64,000 nt of DNA from AC-43 sp963728855. GTDB taxonomy: Bacteria; Actinomycetota; Actinomycetes; Mycobacteriales; Micromonosporaceae. The translations under genes were made by a program, and so were the position numbers. Under the pieces are notes generated by a model. It was not told where the DNA came from, ran no database searches, and worked only from the letters and a program-made list of their open reading frames with translations. Positions 36,258 to 45,405 of this stretch are shown in pieces; the stretch's first letter is position 1; each line of letters begins with the position of its first letter. The stretch spans positions 434,001 through 498,000 of the forward strand of contig CAVSLN010000007.1 in assembly GCA_963728855.1 (NCBI GenBank). The letters are read 5' to 3'.

Positions 36258-38450
36258 GTGAGGCGCGCATCACCGCTCGCCCCAGGTGAGCTGTTGATCC
36301 AGAGTCCGCCGGACGCCGGTCCGGCGCCGGTCGGGCAGCCGCGTCAGGGCGACACGGTGCGGGCCGGGTCCGGCTTCCGGCCGGACATCGAGGGACTGCG
36401 GGCGGTGGCGATCCTGCTCGTGGTGCTCTACCACGCCGGGGTACCTATGATCACCGGCGGGTACGTCGGCGTCGACGTGTTCTTCGTCATCTCCGGGTTC
36501 CTCATCACCTCGCAGCTCTTCGACGAGCTCACCCGTACCGGCCGAATCTCCATCCGGGCGTTCTACGCGCGCCGGGCGGTCCGCCTCCTGCCCGCCGCCA
36601 CCCTGGTCATCGCGGTCACGGTGCTGGCGAGCTGGCGCTGGCTCCCGCCAACCCGATTCGGCGACGCGGCCTACGACGCCGTCGCCGCCAGCGGGTACGC
36701 CATCAACTACCGGCTCGCCCTGCAGGGCACCGACTATCTCGCGGCGGCCCGCGCACCCTCGCCTTTGCAGCATTTCTGGTCGCTGTCGGTGGAGGAGCAG
36801 TTCTACCTCGGCTGGCCGCTGCTCCTACTCACCGTCTGCCTGCTCACGCTGCGGCGCCGGAGGGCGGACCCGGCCGGCGCCGTGCGCCCGGCCGGCTCAC
36901 CAGGGCCGGTGACACCTCGCCCGGCCGTGCTCGTGTTGCTGGGCGTCACATTCGCGTCCTTCGCGTTCGGCGTGTGGCAGACCGGCGATGCGGCGTCGTG
37001 GGCGTACTTCGGCGCACCGGCACGGATCTGGGAGCTGGCCATCGGGGCCCTGCTGGCGCTCGGGCGGCCCACCCTCGCCCGTACCCCCAGAATCGCCGCC
37101 GCGATCGGTGGGTGGGCCGGCCTCGGCGCGATCCTGCTCGCGGCGGCCTGGTTCTCCGACGCGACGCCCTTCCCTGGGCTCGCCGCCACGCTGCCGGTCC
37201 TCGGCGCGGGCGGCATCCTCGCGGTCGGCGGCGCCTCGACCCGCACCGGCGTCGCCGGCCTGCTCGGCCTGCGGGCCTTCCGTGTGCTGGGCCGGCTGTC
37301 CTACTCGTGGTACCTGTGGCACTGGCCGATCCTGGTCATCGTGCCCGCGGCCGTGCACGGTGCCCTCACGCCGTGGCGTGGCCTCGCGCTCGCGGCCATC
37401 GCCCTGGTCCTCGCGGCACTGACCCATGTTCTGGTCGAGAACCCGGTCCGGTTCCGGCGCTCGCTGCGCGCCCGCCCGTGGCGCGGTATCACTCTCGGCG
37501 CCTCGCTGTCGGCCAGCGTCGCGGCCCTGGCCCTGTTCCTGACGGCCCTCGCACCGGCCACCCTCGGCACCGGTACGGCGGTGGACACCAGCACGGCCCT
37601 GGCCGGCTCGGCAACCCCGGCGCAGGAGCTGGCCAGCCTGGTCGCGGCCGGTACCACGGTCCGGGACGTCCCGGCCAACCTCACGCCCGCGCTGGCCGCC
37701 GTCGCCGGCGACGTGCCGGTGATCTACCAGAACGGGTGCCACGCCGACCTGGACTCGGTCCGGGTCCGGACCCCGTGCGCCTTCGGGGACCTGCGCGCTG
37801 CCACGACCGTCGTGCTGTTCGGCGACTCGCACGCGGCGCAGTGGTTCGCCGCCCTGAACGCCGTGGCGATCGCCCGGCACTGGCGGCTCGTCGTGGTGAC
37901 CAAGAGCGCCTGCTCGGCGGCATCCGCGGTGACGTGGTTGGACAATTTCAAACGGGAGTACACCGAGTGCGCGCGCTGGCGGGCCGCCGCGCTCGACCAC
38001 ATTCGCGCCCTGCACCCGGCGCTCGTGGTGATGTCGGCGCTCACCATCGGTACCCCACCGTCCGGCGCCACCGACGCCGACCAGGCCTGGACCGACGCCT
38101 GGGTGTCGTCGTTCCGCGCGCTGCGACCCTCGGGCGCCCGACTGGCCCTGCTCGCAGACACACCTTGGCCGCACAGCAACGTTCCGGACTGCGTCTCCGC
38201 GCACCTGCACGGCGTGCAGTCCTGCTCCACCCCCACCGACCAGGCGTTGCTGGTACCACACCAGCGTGCCATGGTCGCCGCGGCAGCAGCCCGCGAAGGA
38301 GTGAAGGTCATCGATCCTACGCCATGGCTGTGTACCGCGCGGACGTGCCCGGCCATCGTCGGCAACCTGCTGGTCTATCGCGACGAGAGCCACCTCTCGA
38401 CGGCGTACTCGACCCTGCTGGCCCGCTTGCTGAACCCTGAACTTCAATGA
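36258..38450 (+). CDS. OafA/YrhL-type membrane acyltransferase with SGNH C-domain
   Basis: The protein has about 730 residues. The N-terminal half is an acyltransferase-3 domain with about ten membrane segments, beginning FRPDIEGLRAVAILLVVLYHAG (catalytic His in YHAG) and FVISGFLIT. After the last helix, a periplasmic SGNH domain shows VVLFGDSHAAQW and a C-terminal DESHLSTAYS. Such fused enzymes O-acetylate cell-wall or extracellular polysaccharides: the membrane part passes the acetyl group across, the SGNH part transfers it. GTG 36258 is used as start (TTG 36249 also in frame); no strong ribosome binding site is seen. Confidence 0.85.
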   Translation: MRRASPLAPGELLIQSPPDAGPAPVGQPRQGDTVRAGSGFRPDIEGLRAVAILLVVLYHAGVPMITGGYVGVDVFFVISGFLITSQLFDELTRTGRISIRAFYARRAVRLLPAATLVIAVTVLASWRWLPPTRFGDAAYDAVAASGYAINYRLALQGTDYLAAARAPSPLQHFWSLSVEEQFYLGWPLLLLTVCLLTLRRRRADPAGAVRPAGSPGPVTPRPAVLVLLGVTFASFAFGVWQTGDAASWAYFGAPARIWELAIGALLALGRPTLARTPRIAAAIGGWAGLGAILLAAAWFSDATPFPGLAATLPVLGAGGILAVGGASTRTGVAGLLGLRAFRVLGRLSYSWYLWHWPILVIVPAAVHGALTPWRGLALAAIALVLAALTHVLVENPVRFRRSLRARPWRGITLGASLSASVAALALFLTALAPATLGTGTAVDTSTALAGSATPAQELASLVAAGTTVRDVPANLTPALAAVAGDVPVIYQNGCHADLDSVRVRTPCAFGDLRAATTVVLFGDSHAAQWFAALNAVAIARHWRLVVVTKSACSAASAVTWLDNFKREYTECARWRAAALDHIRALHPALVVMSALTIGTPPSGATDADQAWTDAWVSSFRALRPSGARLALLADTPWPHSNVPDCVSAHLHGVQSCSTPTDQALLVPHQRAMVAAAAAREGVKVIDPTPWLCTARTCPAIVGNLLVYRDESHLSTAYSTLLARLLNPELQ

Positions 38451-38788
38451 GAATACTGACCGGCGCCGCGCGCCGGCCGCAGCCTGCGCCAGGGGCGGGT
38501 GCTCATCGTGATCCACACACGTGATGCGCGTAAGAACACACGACGTGAGTGGTGCCCAGCGAGTACCCCACGCCTCCGGGGCGCCGCCGACGCCCCGCCC
38601 TTCCGGCTAGTCGGGGGACCGGCCCGACCCGGCGAGAACCCGACATCTGGCGGCGGACTCGGCTGAGGCGACAGGTGCGGGGGTCGAGGGAGGAGTAGCC
38701 TCGGCCCCCGCACGCCTCGGTCAGCCGGGCCGGGTGGCGGTTGCCGGCCGGGCGATGTCCGGGGCGGCCGCGACGCCCCATCGTCGTC
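38451..38788. other. Intergenic region with a hairpin, no gene recognised
   Basis: This stretch of about 340 bp follows the acyltransferase gene and lies beyond the 3' end of the leftward small membrane-protein gene. Apart from the GC-rich hairpin at 38460-38476 I see no coding pattern, tRNA or repeat. Confidence 0.45.
38460..38476 (+). terminator. GC-rich hairpin after the acyltransferase gene
   Basis: A perfect 7-bp stem (ccggcgc at 38460-38466 and gcgccgg at 38470-38476) with a 3-base loop lies 10 bp past the stop of the acyltransferase. There is no U-tract, which is common for actinomycete terminators. Function is inferred from position only. Confidence 0.4.
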
Positions 38789-39208
38789 TCATCCGTTGCC
38801 TCCACCTGACTTCTGGTGCTCGGCTGGGGGTTGGCTTGTCCTGGTCAGCGGGCGTACGAGGTGGGCCGGTGTACTCAAGCGGAAGCAGTCTCGATGCGCC
38901 ACAAGAGGCACGGTCAGGCCGCCCGCCGCGAAGGCGACGGCGAATATCGCGGTGAGACGCCAGATTCGCCGCGGGCGCCCGGATGCCGCGGCCACGGCGA
39001 CGACGTCCGGCGCGCCGGTAGGCCGGGGCGGACGGCGGCGTGCCGGACCGGTGTGCCCGGGCCGAGCCGTGGCAGCCCGGTGGTCAAGCGGCAACGGGGA
39101 TGCCTGGTTGATCGGGAAGGTCACGCGCCGCGGATTGGCGAGCTGACGGCGGAACACCTCCGAATGATGGTCGGCCTCCTCATCGTGCGGGGAGCCAGGG
39201 CTGTCCAC
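38789..39208 (-). CDS. Small single-pass membrane protein, unknown function
   Basis: The protein has up to 139 residues. An acidic/His-rich N-terminus is followed by a Pro/Arg-rich stretch, then RRIWRLTAIFAVAFAAGGLTV as one membrane helix flanked by Arg, and a short polar C-terminus with one Cys. The GTG at 39208 is preferred because AAGGAG lies at good spacing (39215-39220); an ATG at 39223 is in frame. I do not recognise a family. Confidence 0.45.
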   Translation of the reverse strand: MDSPGSPHDEEADHHSEVFRRQLANPRRVTFPINQASPLPLDHRAATARPGHTGPARRRPPRPTGAPDVVAVAAASGRPRRIWRLTAIFAVAFAAGGLTVPLVAHRDCFRLSTPAHLVRPLTRTSQPPAEHQKSGGGNG

Positions 39209-39317
39209 GTCCGTCTCCTTCATGCGCCGGCGGTGGGTCTCGCCCTGGTACACGGGAAGCACCGGCCGCGCGTTCGAACGATGGAGGTCGATTAACTGTG
39301 ACCTGGAGCCCACGAGA

Positions 39318-39361
39318 TTGACCGACGTCAGCGTTGCCCGCTAGCCTGAACATATGTTCAG
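39318..39361 (+). promoter_or_regulatory. Promoter with palindromic operator over the start codon
   Basis: A -35-like TTGACC (39318-39323), an 18-base spacer and a -10-like TAGCCT (39342-39347) precede the ATG at 39354 by only 6 bases, so the transcript would be leaderless. The perfect 16-bp palindrome ctgaacatatgttcag (39346-39361) overlaps the -10 end and the start codon. TGAAC-N4-GTTCA sites are typical of TetR repressors, and a TetR gene ends this operon. Confidence 0.65.
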
Positions 39362-40976
39362 AACGCCCGTTCAAATCCTGTCCGTACCCCCCGGCGTTGC
39401 GGCCGCCGTGGACCATCGACCGGCCCGGATCGCGGGCGGCCTGCCGGCCGGGTGCGACGTTGCGGTACTGGGTGGCGGGATGGCCGGCATGGCTACCGCG
39501 CTGCGGCTGCAGGCGGCCGGCCGGTCCACGGTGGTGTTCGAGGCGCACGGGCACGTCGGCGGCTGCGCCGGCTACTACCGGCACCAGGGCTTCTCGTTCG
39601 ACGTGGGTGCGACGACACTGGTCGACTTCGAGCCCGGTGGCGTCGGCGCCGAACTGCTCGACACGGTCGGCGTGCCGGCGCTGGATGGCGAGGCGCTGCC
39701 GGGGTACGTCGCCTGGCTGCCCGACCGGACCGTGACGCTGCACCGGGACCGTACCGCCTGGCACGGCGAGCGGCTGCGCGCCTTCGGCGACAGCGCCCGG
39801 CACCAACGGTTCTGGGCGCGGCTCGACCGGGTTGCCGAGGTGTTCTGGGCGGCGAGCCGGTCCGGGGTACGGCTACCGGTCCGGCGCCCCGCGGACGCGG
39901 TGCGGGACCTGCGCGCCATCGGGCTGCGTCACCTGCCGCTCGCCCGGTACGTCGGCAGCACGCTCGGCGACCTGCTGCGCCGGTACGGCCTGCGCGAGGA
40001 GCCCGCGCTCGTCGGACTGCTCGCCATGCTCGTCGAGGACACCGTACACACCGATGTGGACCGGGCGCCGCTGATCAACGCGGCGTTGGGTGTGACCATC
40101 CGGGGCGCCGGGCTGACCCGGCACCGTGGCGGCATGCACGGCTTCTGGCGCCACCTGGTCACCCGGTACCGGGCGCTGGGCGGCACGCTGCGGACCGGGT
40201 GCCGGGTGGACCGGGTGACCGGGCGGCCCGGCGCGTACCAGGTGCACACTGCCCGCGGCAGGGTCGACGCCGGCCAGGTGGTCAGCGCCCTACCGGCGGC
40301 TACCACCGCCCGGATCGCCGAGGGCCTTCCCGTGGCGGCGCGGCTGCGCCCGTACCTCCGGCGGGACGAGCCCGACCTCGGCGGCGCGCTGGTGGTCTTT
40401 CTGGGCGTGCCGGAGGACGAGGTCGCCGGCCAGCCGCTGACACACCATCAGCTGTTGCAGGACTACCGCCGCCCGCTGGGCGACGGCAACAACATGTTCG
40501 TGTCGGTCTCCGCCGCCGGAGACACGCTCAGCGCGCCGGCCGGGCACCGCGCGGTGATGATTTCCACGCACACCGACCTGGCCGGCTGGCAGGGCCTTCC
40601 GGAGGTCGAGTACCAGCGGCGCAAGCACGAGGTCGCCGAGCGGCTGACCGGGTACGCGCGGCGGGCGTACCCCCGGCTCGCGCAGCGCGCCGCCGTCCGC
40701 CAGGTCGGTACGCCCCGCACGTACGAACGCTTCGCGTCGCGGCCCTCGGGCGCGGTCGGCGGCGTACGGCAGACGCTGGCCAACACCAACCAGCACGCCA
40801 TCCCGCACGACCTCGGCGGCCCGGGCTTCTGGCTGGTGGGTGACTCCACCTGGCCCGGGCTCGGTACGGTCGCCTGCGTGCTGGGTAGCCGCATCGTGGC
40901 CGAGGGCGCACGGCGTGCGGCGGGGCGGTACGGCATGACGACGCACCGCACGGTGAGCGCCGGGAGGCACCGATGA
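39354..40976 (+). CDS. FAD/NAD-dependent oxidoreductase, carotenoid desaturase/isomerase type
   Basis: The 540-residue CrtI/CrtISO-like flavoprotein has a dinucleotide-binding VAVLGGGMAGMATALRLQ, then FEAHGHVGGCAGYYRHQGF as the conserved second motif. GAGLTRHRGGMHGFWRHL lies mid-protein, and the C-terminal FAD motif is FWLVGDSTWPGLGTVACVLG. Members desaturate, isomerise or saturate polyene chains at the membrane. With the desaturase/ketolase-type membrane enzyme immediately downstream it probably modifies a carotenoid or other polyene lipid. No phytoene synthase is in the window. The ATG sits inside the palindromic operator. Confidence 0.8.
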   Translation: MFRTPVQILSVPPGVAAAVDHRPARIAGGLPAGCDVAVLGGGMAGMATALRLQAAGRSTVVFEAHGHVGGCAGYYRHQGFSFDVGATTLVDFEPGGVGAELLDTVGVPALDGEALPGYVAWLPDRTVTLHRDRTAWHGERLRAFGDSARHQRFWARLDRVAEVFWAASRSGVRLPVRRPADAVRDLRAIGLRHLPLARYVGSTLGDLLRRYGLREEPALVGLLAMLVEDTVHTDVDRAPLINAALGVTIRGAGLTRHRGGMHGFWRHLVTRYRALGGTLRTGCRVDRVTGRPGAYQVHTARGRVDAGQVVSALPAATTARIAEGLPVAARLRPYLRRDEPDLGGALVVFLGVPEDEVAGQPLTHHQLLQDYRRPLGDGNNMFVSVSAAGDTLSAPAGHRAVMISTHTDLAGWQGLPEVEYQRRKHEVAERLTGYARRAYPRLAQRAAVRQVGTPRTYERFASRPSGAVGGVRQTLANTNQHAIPHDLGGPGFWLVGDSTWPGLGTVACVLGSRIVAEGARRAAGRYGMTTHRTVSAGRHR

Positions 40977-41779
40977 CCGTGAACACACCACCCGCCCTGG
41001 CCGACGTCGCCGGGGACCTGCTGGTCACCTCGGCACACCAGCGCCGGGTCGCGCTGGCCCGCCCGTACCTGAACCTGGCTCTCTTCACGCTGGTCGCCTG
41101 GCTGGGCTGGTGGTGGGCCACCCCGCCGGTCATGTTCGCAGTCTTCGTCGCGGTGGTGACTGTCACGCACGACGTCGTGCACCGCTCGCTCGGGCTCAGC
41201 CACCGCGGCACCGAGTGGGCACTGTTCCTGCTCGGCGCGGTACTGATGGAGAGTGGCCACGCTTACCGGATCACCCACCTGCAGCACCATCGCCTGTTCC
41301 CGAGCCGGGACGACCCGGAAGGCTACCCGGCCGAGCTCAGCTTCCCCGGCGCGGTCCTGTACGGACCGGTGTTCCTCGTCCGGCTGTGGTGGTGGGCGTA
41401 CCGGCGCACCCGTGGTGACCGACGACAGCGCACCTGGCTGCTGGCCGAGGCGGCGGTACCGTTCGTCGCGCTCGCCGGTGGCGTGGTGCTTTTCCCGGTC
41501 ACGCCGGCTCTGCTGGTGTATGTTGTCATGGCGGTGGTGGGCAGCTGGGTGTACCCGCTGCTGACCGTGTACCTGCCGCACCACGACTACGGGGACACTC
41601 CACTGACCCGTACCCGTACCCTGCGCGGTCGCCTCATCCCGGCAGTCTTCCTGGAGCTGACCTACCACTTGGAGCACCACCTCTACCCCCAGGTGCCCAG
41701 CCACCGCCTGGCCGAGCTGGCCCGTCGGCTCGACCCGTTCCTCGACCGGGCGGGCGTCAAGCCGAGGCGGGTCATCTGA
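40973..41779 (+). CDS. Membrane di-iron desaturase/ketolase (CrtW/CrtR-like)
   Basis: The 268-residue membrane protein has the three histidine boxes of the fatty-acid desaturase superfamily: HDVVH, HLQHH and HLEHH, separated by hydrophobic helices. The short length and the HDVVHRSLG context fit beta-carotene ketolase/hydroxylase-like members as well as acyl-lipid desaturases. It overlaps the preceding oxidoreductase gene by ATGA, so the two should act on the same lipid or carotenoid substrate. Confidence 0.8.
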   Translation: MTVNTPPALADVAGDLLVTSAHQRRVALARPYLNLALFTLVAWLGWWWATPPVMFAVFVAVVTVTHDVVHRSLGLSHRGTEWALFLLGAVLMESGHAYRITHLQHHRLFPSRDDPEGYPAELSFPGAVLYGPVFLVRLWWWAYRRTRGDRRQRTWLLAEAAVPFVALAGGVVLFPVTPALLVYVVMAVVGSWVYPLLTVYLPHHDYGDTPLTRTRTLRGRLIPAVFLELTYHLEHHLYPQVPSHRLAELARRLDPFLDRAGVKPRRVI

Positions 41780-41780
41780 G

Positions 41781-42368
41781 GTGAAGCGCGCGGAGACCCG
41801 GCAACGCATCCTGCACGCCGCGATACGAACCCTCGCCGAGCAGGGGTACGCCCGCACGACCGCCCGGGCCGTCGCGGCCACCGGCGGGTTCGCGCCCGGC
41901 GCCATCTACTACCACTTCGCCGACCTCGAGGAGCTGTTCGTCGCGACGGCCCGGTTCACCAGCGAGGCGCGGCTGGCCCGGTACCGGGCCGAGACCGAGG
42001 GCGTCACCAGCGCCGTCGAGCTGGTCCGCCGGCTCCGCGCGCTGTACGGCGAGGACGGGGCCGAGGGGTACATCGGCGCCGCCCAGGAGCTGATCGCGGC
42101 GGCGAACACCTCAGCGCGCCTCGCCGACGAGGTACGGGCGTCGACGGCGGTGTGGCAGGACTTCGCGGCGGGCTTCATCCACCGGCTCGTGGACGGTACC
42201 CCGCTCGCGGTGCTGGTACCCGTGCGGGAAGCGGCCGCCGTGACCGTCGCCGCGTACCTCGGCGTCGAGATGCTCGTGCACCTCGACGCGAACCGGGTCA
42301 ACCCCGCTGCCCTCTTCGACGCGGCCGAGCGGGCCGCCGCCCTGTTCGACGCACTCCGGCCGCGTTGA
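41781..42368 (+). CDS. TetR-family transcriptional regulator
   Basis: The 195-residue protein has an N-terminal HTH (RQRILHAAIRTLAEQGYARTTARAVAATGGFAPGAIYYHF), the TetR signature. The ligand domain is helical and unclassified. The GTG at 41781 lies one base after the desaturase stop, so the regulator is co-transcribed with the genes it probably controls. The palindrome over the first gene's start codon is the obvious autoregulatory target. Confidence 0.9.
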   Translation: MKRAETRQRILHAAIRTLAEQGYARTTARAVAATGGFAPGAIYYHFADLEELFVATARFTSEARLARYRAETEGVTSAVELVRRLRALYGEDGAEGYIGAAQELIAAANTSARLADEVRASTAVWQDFAAGFIHRLVDGTPLAVLVPVREAAAVTVAAYLGVEMLVHLDANRVNPAALFDAAERAAALFDALRPR

Positions 42369-42383
42369 TGACCGCCGTGCGGG

Positions 42384-43421
42384 TCACCCGCGGGTCCACT
42401 TCTGTCCCGGGCCGGCGACGCAGGTCGAGATGACGGCCGGGGTGAAGCGGTCCCACGTGGTCAGGCACAGGCCCGAGGCGGGGTTGCGGACCGAGCTATC
42501 GGCGGCGCTGGCCTGCCACTGCTGACCGGGGCTCCCGTCGCAGGTCCACAGCACCACGCTGGTCCCGCTGACCCTGCTGCCGTCCTTGACCGCCAGGCAC
42601 TTGCCCTGCACCGTGTACCGGCCGTTCACGGCGGTCCAGACCTGTGCCGGCGACTGGTCGCAAACCCACGACTGGATGGGGTTACCGTCGATGATTTTGC
42701 TGCTCTGGTTGTCGAGGCACTGCCCGCCGATGCCGATGATCGTGCCGGTTCCGTCGAGCGGCCCGGACAGGTCGGGTGGTTTGGCGGGAGGGGGAGGGGC
42801 TTTGGTGGTACCGGCCGACGGTGCCGTCGAGCGCCTCGTCGGGGACGCGCTGGGCGAGTGGCTCGGCGGGCCGCTCGGCGACCGTTCGGCGTCGGACGCC
42901 GCGGACGTGGGAAGCGGCGCGACCCTGGTGTCGTTGCCGTGCACCGGTTCCCCGTTACCTGACCGCGTCCCTAGCTGGTAGGCGGTCAGGCCGCCGGCGA
43001 CGAACGCGACTGTCACCACCCCCGCGACGAGTGCGCTCCGCCACCCGCCGCGCGCTCGAGGCTCGGCTCCCGTCGGTACGGGCTCGACCGCCTCGACGGC
43101 CTCGACCGGCTCGACCGGCTCGGATTCGGGGCCCGGCAAGAGGATCTCGATGGTGGCATCGGTGTCCGGGGGTACGGCCAGGGCGGGCGCGGGGTTCGCG
43201 AGAGCATCCGGGCGCCGGCCGGTGGGAAACATCGCCCGTAGCGAGCTGGCCCGCTGCGCCGCGACATTCTGTACCTCTGCTGGGACATCGGCGTCCGGCG
43301 TAACCGGTGCCCGCGGGTCTGGTCCGGCTACGGACGGGTCGGGGCTGTTCAGGTCGTCTCCCTCTCGGCACGCGGCCTCTGTGCGGACATGCGGCGGTCG
43401 ATGTGAATGGCCTTTCGCCAT
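42384..43421 (-). CDS. Membrane-anchored ricin-B-lectin domain protein
   Basis: The protein has 345 residues. An N-terminal cytosolic part of about 120 residues is rich in Pro/Glu/Val (a run of EPV/EAV repeats). One membrane helix follows (WRSALVAGVVTVAFVAGGLTAY), then a Ser/Thr/Pro-rich linker and a C-terminal ricin-type beta-trefoil lectin (CLDNQSSKIIDGNPIQSWVC, CLAVKDGS, LWTCDGSPGQQW, CLTTWD). It would display a carbohydrate-binding module outside the cell. ATG 43421 has GGAGGGG upstream, better than ATG 43448. Confidence 0.75.
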   Translation of the reverse strand: MAKGHSHRPPHVRTEAACREGDDLNSPDPSVAGPDPRAPVTPDADVPAEVQNVAAQRASSLRAMFPTGRRPDALANPAPALAVPPDTDATIEILLPGPESEPVEPVEAVEAVEPVPTGAEPRARGGWRSALVAGVVTVAFVAGGLTAYQLGTRSGNGEPVHGNDTRVAPLPTSAASDAERSPSGPPSHSPSASPTRRSTAPSAGTTKAPPPPAKPPDLSGPLDGTGTIIGIGGQCLDNQSSKIIDGNPIQSWVCDQSPAQVWTAVNGRYTVQGKCLAVKDGSRVSGTSVVLWTCDGSPGQQWQASAADSSVRNPASGLCLTTWDRFTPAVISTCVAGPGQKWTRG

Positions 43422-43811
43422 TACGTGGCCCCTCCGGTCCTCGTTCAAGGCCGGACGCGGCTTTCCCGGCGACGCGCGTCACGTGGCCACGACGCGACTG
43501 CTGGTAGAGACTTCTGTCCATGGCCAACGTGACGCCGCCGCCGCCGGCCGGTGCCGCGCCGTCGTCGACCACGGTGACCGCCGCTGGCGGGCCGTGGTAT
43601 CCGCGCTCGACGGCATCAGTACGGTCGATGTCGTGTCCGGAAGCCCGACGATTCGCCCCGGTGCGGTCGCGAGCTGTAGGTAGGCGGATGTCTCGGCATG
43701 TGCAACGTCGAGGACTGGGGCGCAGTCAACCGCCCACACGCGGCATCACCTCGCAGCCAGCGAGGGGTTTGACCGGCAAGCCCGCCGATTCATGGGCGGG
43801 TAGTTGACTGT
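43422..43811. other. Intergenic about 390 bp, no gene recognised
   Basis: This lies between the leftward lectin gene and the end of the leftward histidine-kinase gene, so it should hold the lectin-gene promoter. Short ORFs here are not protein-like. A small inverted repeat, gtctac-t-gtagac, overlaps the kinase stop region near 43810 and may help end transcription. Nothing else is supported. Confidence 0.4.
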
Positions 43812-45053
43812 CTACTGTAGACGGTGGAGGCCGGGTGAGGCGATCCGCGACAGCGACGGGTGGGCCAGGTCGTCGTCACCGATCGGCATCCACACCTCAA
43901 GCGTGGTGCCCCGACCCGGTTCGGACCTCAGCTGGACCGTGCCGTGCACGGAATGCGCCCGCTCGTACATGCCGACGACGCCGAAGTGCCCGAGTCCCCG
44001 CAGCCTGGACAGGTCGTCGGGAAGGTGGAAGCCGACACCGTCGTCGCGTACCGACAGCCGTACGCCGTCGCGTTGGGGCGTCAGGCAGACCTGGACATGC
44101 TGGGCGTGCGCGTGCTGCTCGATGTTGCGTAACGCCTCGTGCAGGATCCTGGTCAGCTCGTAGCGCACCGCGACCGGTGGGTCGACCCCGACGACCGTTG
44201 CCTTGACGGGGATCCCCGAGGACTGGGTCCATCGGCGACAGATCTGATGCACCGTGTCGGCGAGGTCACGGTCCGGCGCGTCGAGGCGCAGCCCTTCCAA
44301 CAGCTCCCGCGCCTCGCGCGCGGCCACCGTGGCGCCTTTGGAGACGGTGGAGGCGAGCTGTTCGGCCAGCGCCGGATGGCGGCGCAGTGACGAGGGCAGC
44401 GCGAGCGCGGCGAAGGAGACGCCCCGTAGTGTCTTGGCTACCGAGTCATGCAGCTCCCGGGCCAGCCGGGCGCGCTCGGAGGCGGCCGCCGAGCGCTGTG
44501 CGGAGGCCACCACCTCGACCGACAGGTTGACGTAGCGGACGAGCGCGGCCCTGGCCACCACACCGCCGATGCCAGCCAGCACGTCGGCCATCGGGAAGGC
44601 GACGACGAACGCGGCCACGGTGGCGGGCGGCGAGGTGCTGTGCAGTACGGTCGCCGCGATCAGGTAGCCGAGCGCGGCGTGCGCGGCCCACAGCACGATC
44701 GCGCGCATGCCCAGCAGGACGCCGGCGAGCGCCGAGGCGCCGACCGCGCAGCAGAAGTACGCCACGCCGCCCTGGCTGACGGCGAGCACAGCGAGCACGA
44801 CGAGCGAGTCCAGCACGATGATCGCCACCGGCCAGTGGACCACGCGGGGCCAGCGGGCCAGCACGGCGCACCCGGCCATGGTCGTACTCAGCACGATGAC
44901 GAGGACGATAACGAGCGGGCGCGGGTTGTCGACCAGTCCTAAGCCGGCGGCCGTCGCGGTCATCGTCGCCGCGGCCCGGCCGAGCAGGACGGCACGACCC
45001 AGCGCGGCCGGTGCCACGACGCGGTCGACACGCGGCGTCAATGCGGTTTCCAC
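43812..45053 (-). CDS. Sensor histidine kinase (HisKA_3/NarL-partner type)
   Basis: The protein has about 413 residues. Five or six membrane helices are followed by the dimerisation/phosphoacceptor helix RARLARELHDSVAKTLRG (His in ELHDS) and an HATPase_c domain (ILHEALRNIEQHAHA, LSVRDDGVGF, GHFGVVGMYERA). This class phosphorylates NarL/LuxR-type response regulators. No response regulator is adjacent, so it is an orphan in this window. The start is uncertain: GTG 45053 fits the beginning of the likely membrane part, but the frame stays open to 45221. Confidence 0.8.
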   Translation of the reverse strand: METALTPRVDRVVAPAALGRAVLLGRAAATMTATAAGLGLVDNPRPLVIVLVIVLSTTMAGCAVLARWPRVVHWPVAIIVLDSLVVLAVLAVSQGGVAYFCCAVGASALAGVLLGMRAIVLWAAHAALGYLIAATVLHSTSPPATVAAFVVAFPMADVLAGIGGVVARAALVRYVNLSVEVVASAQRSAAASERARLARELHDSVAKTLRGVSFAALALPSSLRRHPALAEQLASTVSKGATVAAREARELLEGLRLDAPDRDLADTVHQICRRWTQSSGIPVKATVVGVDPPVAVRYELTRILHEALRNIEQHAHAQHVQVCLTPQRDGVRLSVRDDGVGFHLPDDLSRLRGLGHFGVVGMYERAHSVHGTVQLRSEPGRGTTLEVWMPIGDDDLAHPSLSRIASPGLHRLQ

Positions 45054-45405
45054 GGAGTCTTCATATCGGACGAAAGCAACGCCGTCGAGGACGTACCGGC
45101 AGGTGGAGTGTGATGTCGAAGTCACCGGGGCGACTGGGTACAGCGGAAGCTTTGTCAATACCTCCGTTGATGCCATTAACCATCTCCATTCGTGCCACGC
45201 CACAGTGACGTCGCTCGCCATGGCCTATCAAGATGGGTCCTCCTCGGTTTTCACCCGGGACTTTGGACTCAGTTCTTGCGGCAGATACACCGATACCTTC
45301 GGCGGCGCATCTATCCATCTGGATTAGGGCAAGGACTTTCCCTGTCGTTCAGACCGCCGATCGTCGCGAACCGGGGGGGACGCGACGTCGCGAGGAGGCT
45401 ACACA
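45054..45405. other. Divergent intergenic region, no gene recognised
   Basis: About 350 bp of lower-GC sequence separates the leftward kinase from the rightward sigma factor and should carry both promoters. I see no strong palindrome. The sequence just before 45406 contains GAGGAGG, the ribosome binding site of the sigma-factor gene. Confidence 0.4.

Noticed and set aside
36897..38516. 539-residue minus-strand open frame
   Set aside because: It is antisense to the acyltransferase gene, dominated by Arg/Gly/Gln, with no motif or ribosome binding site.
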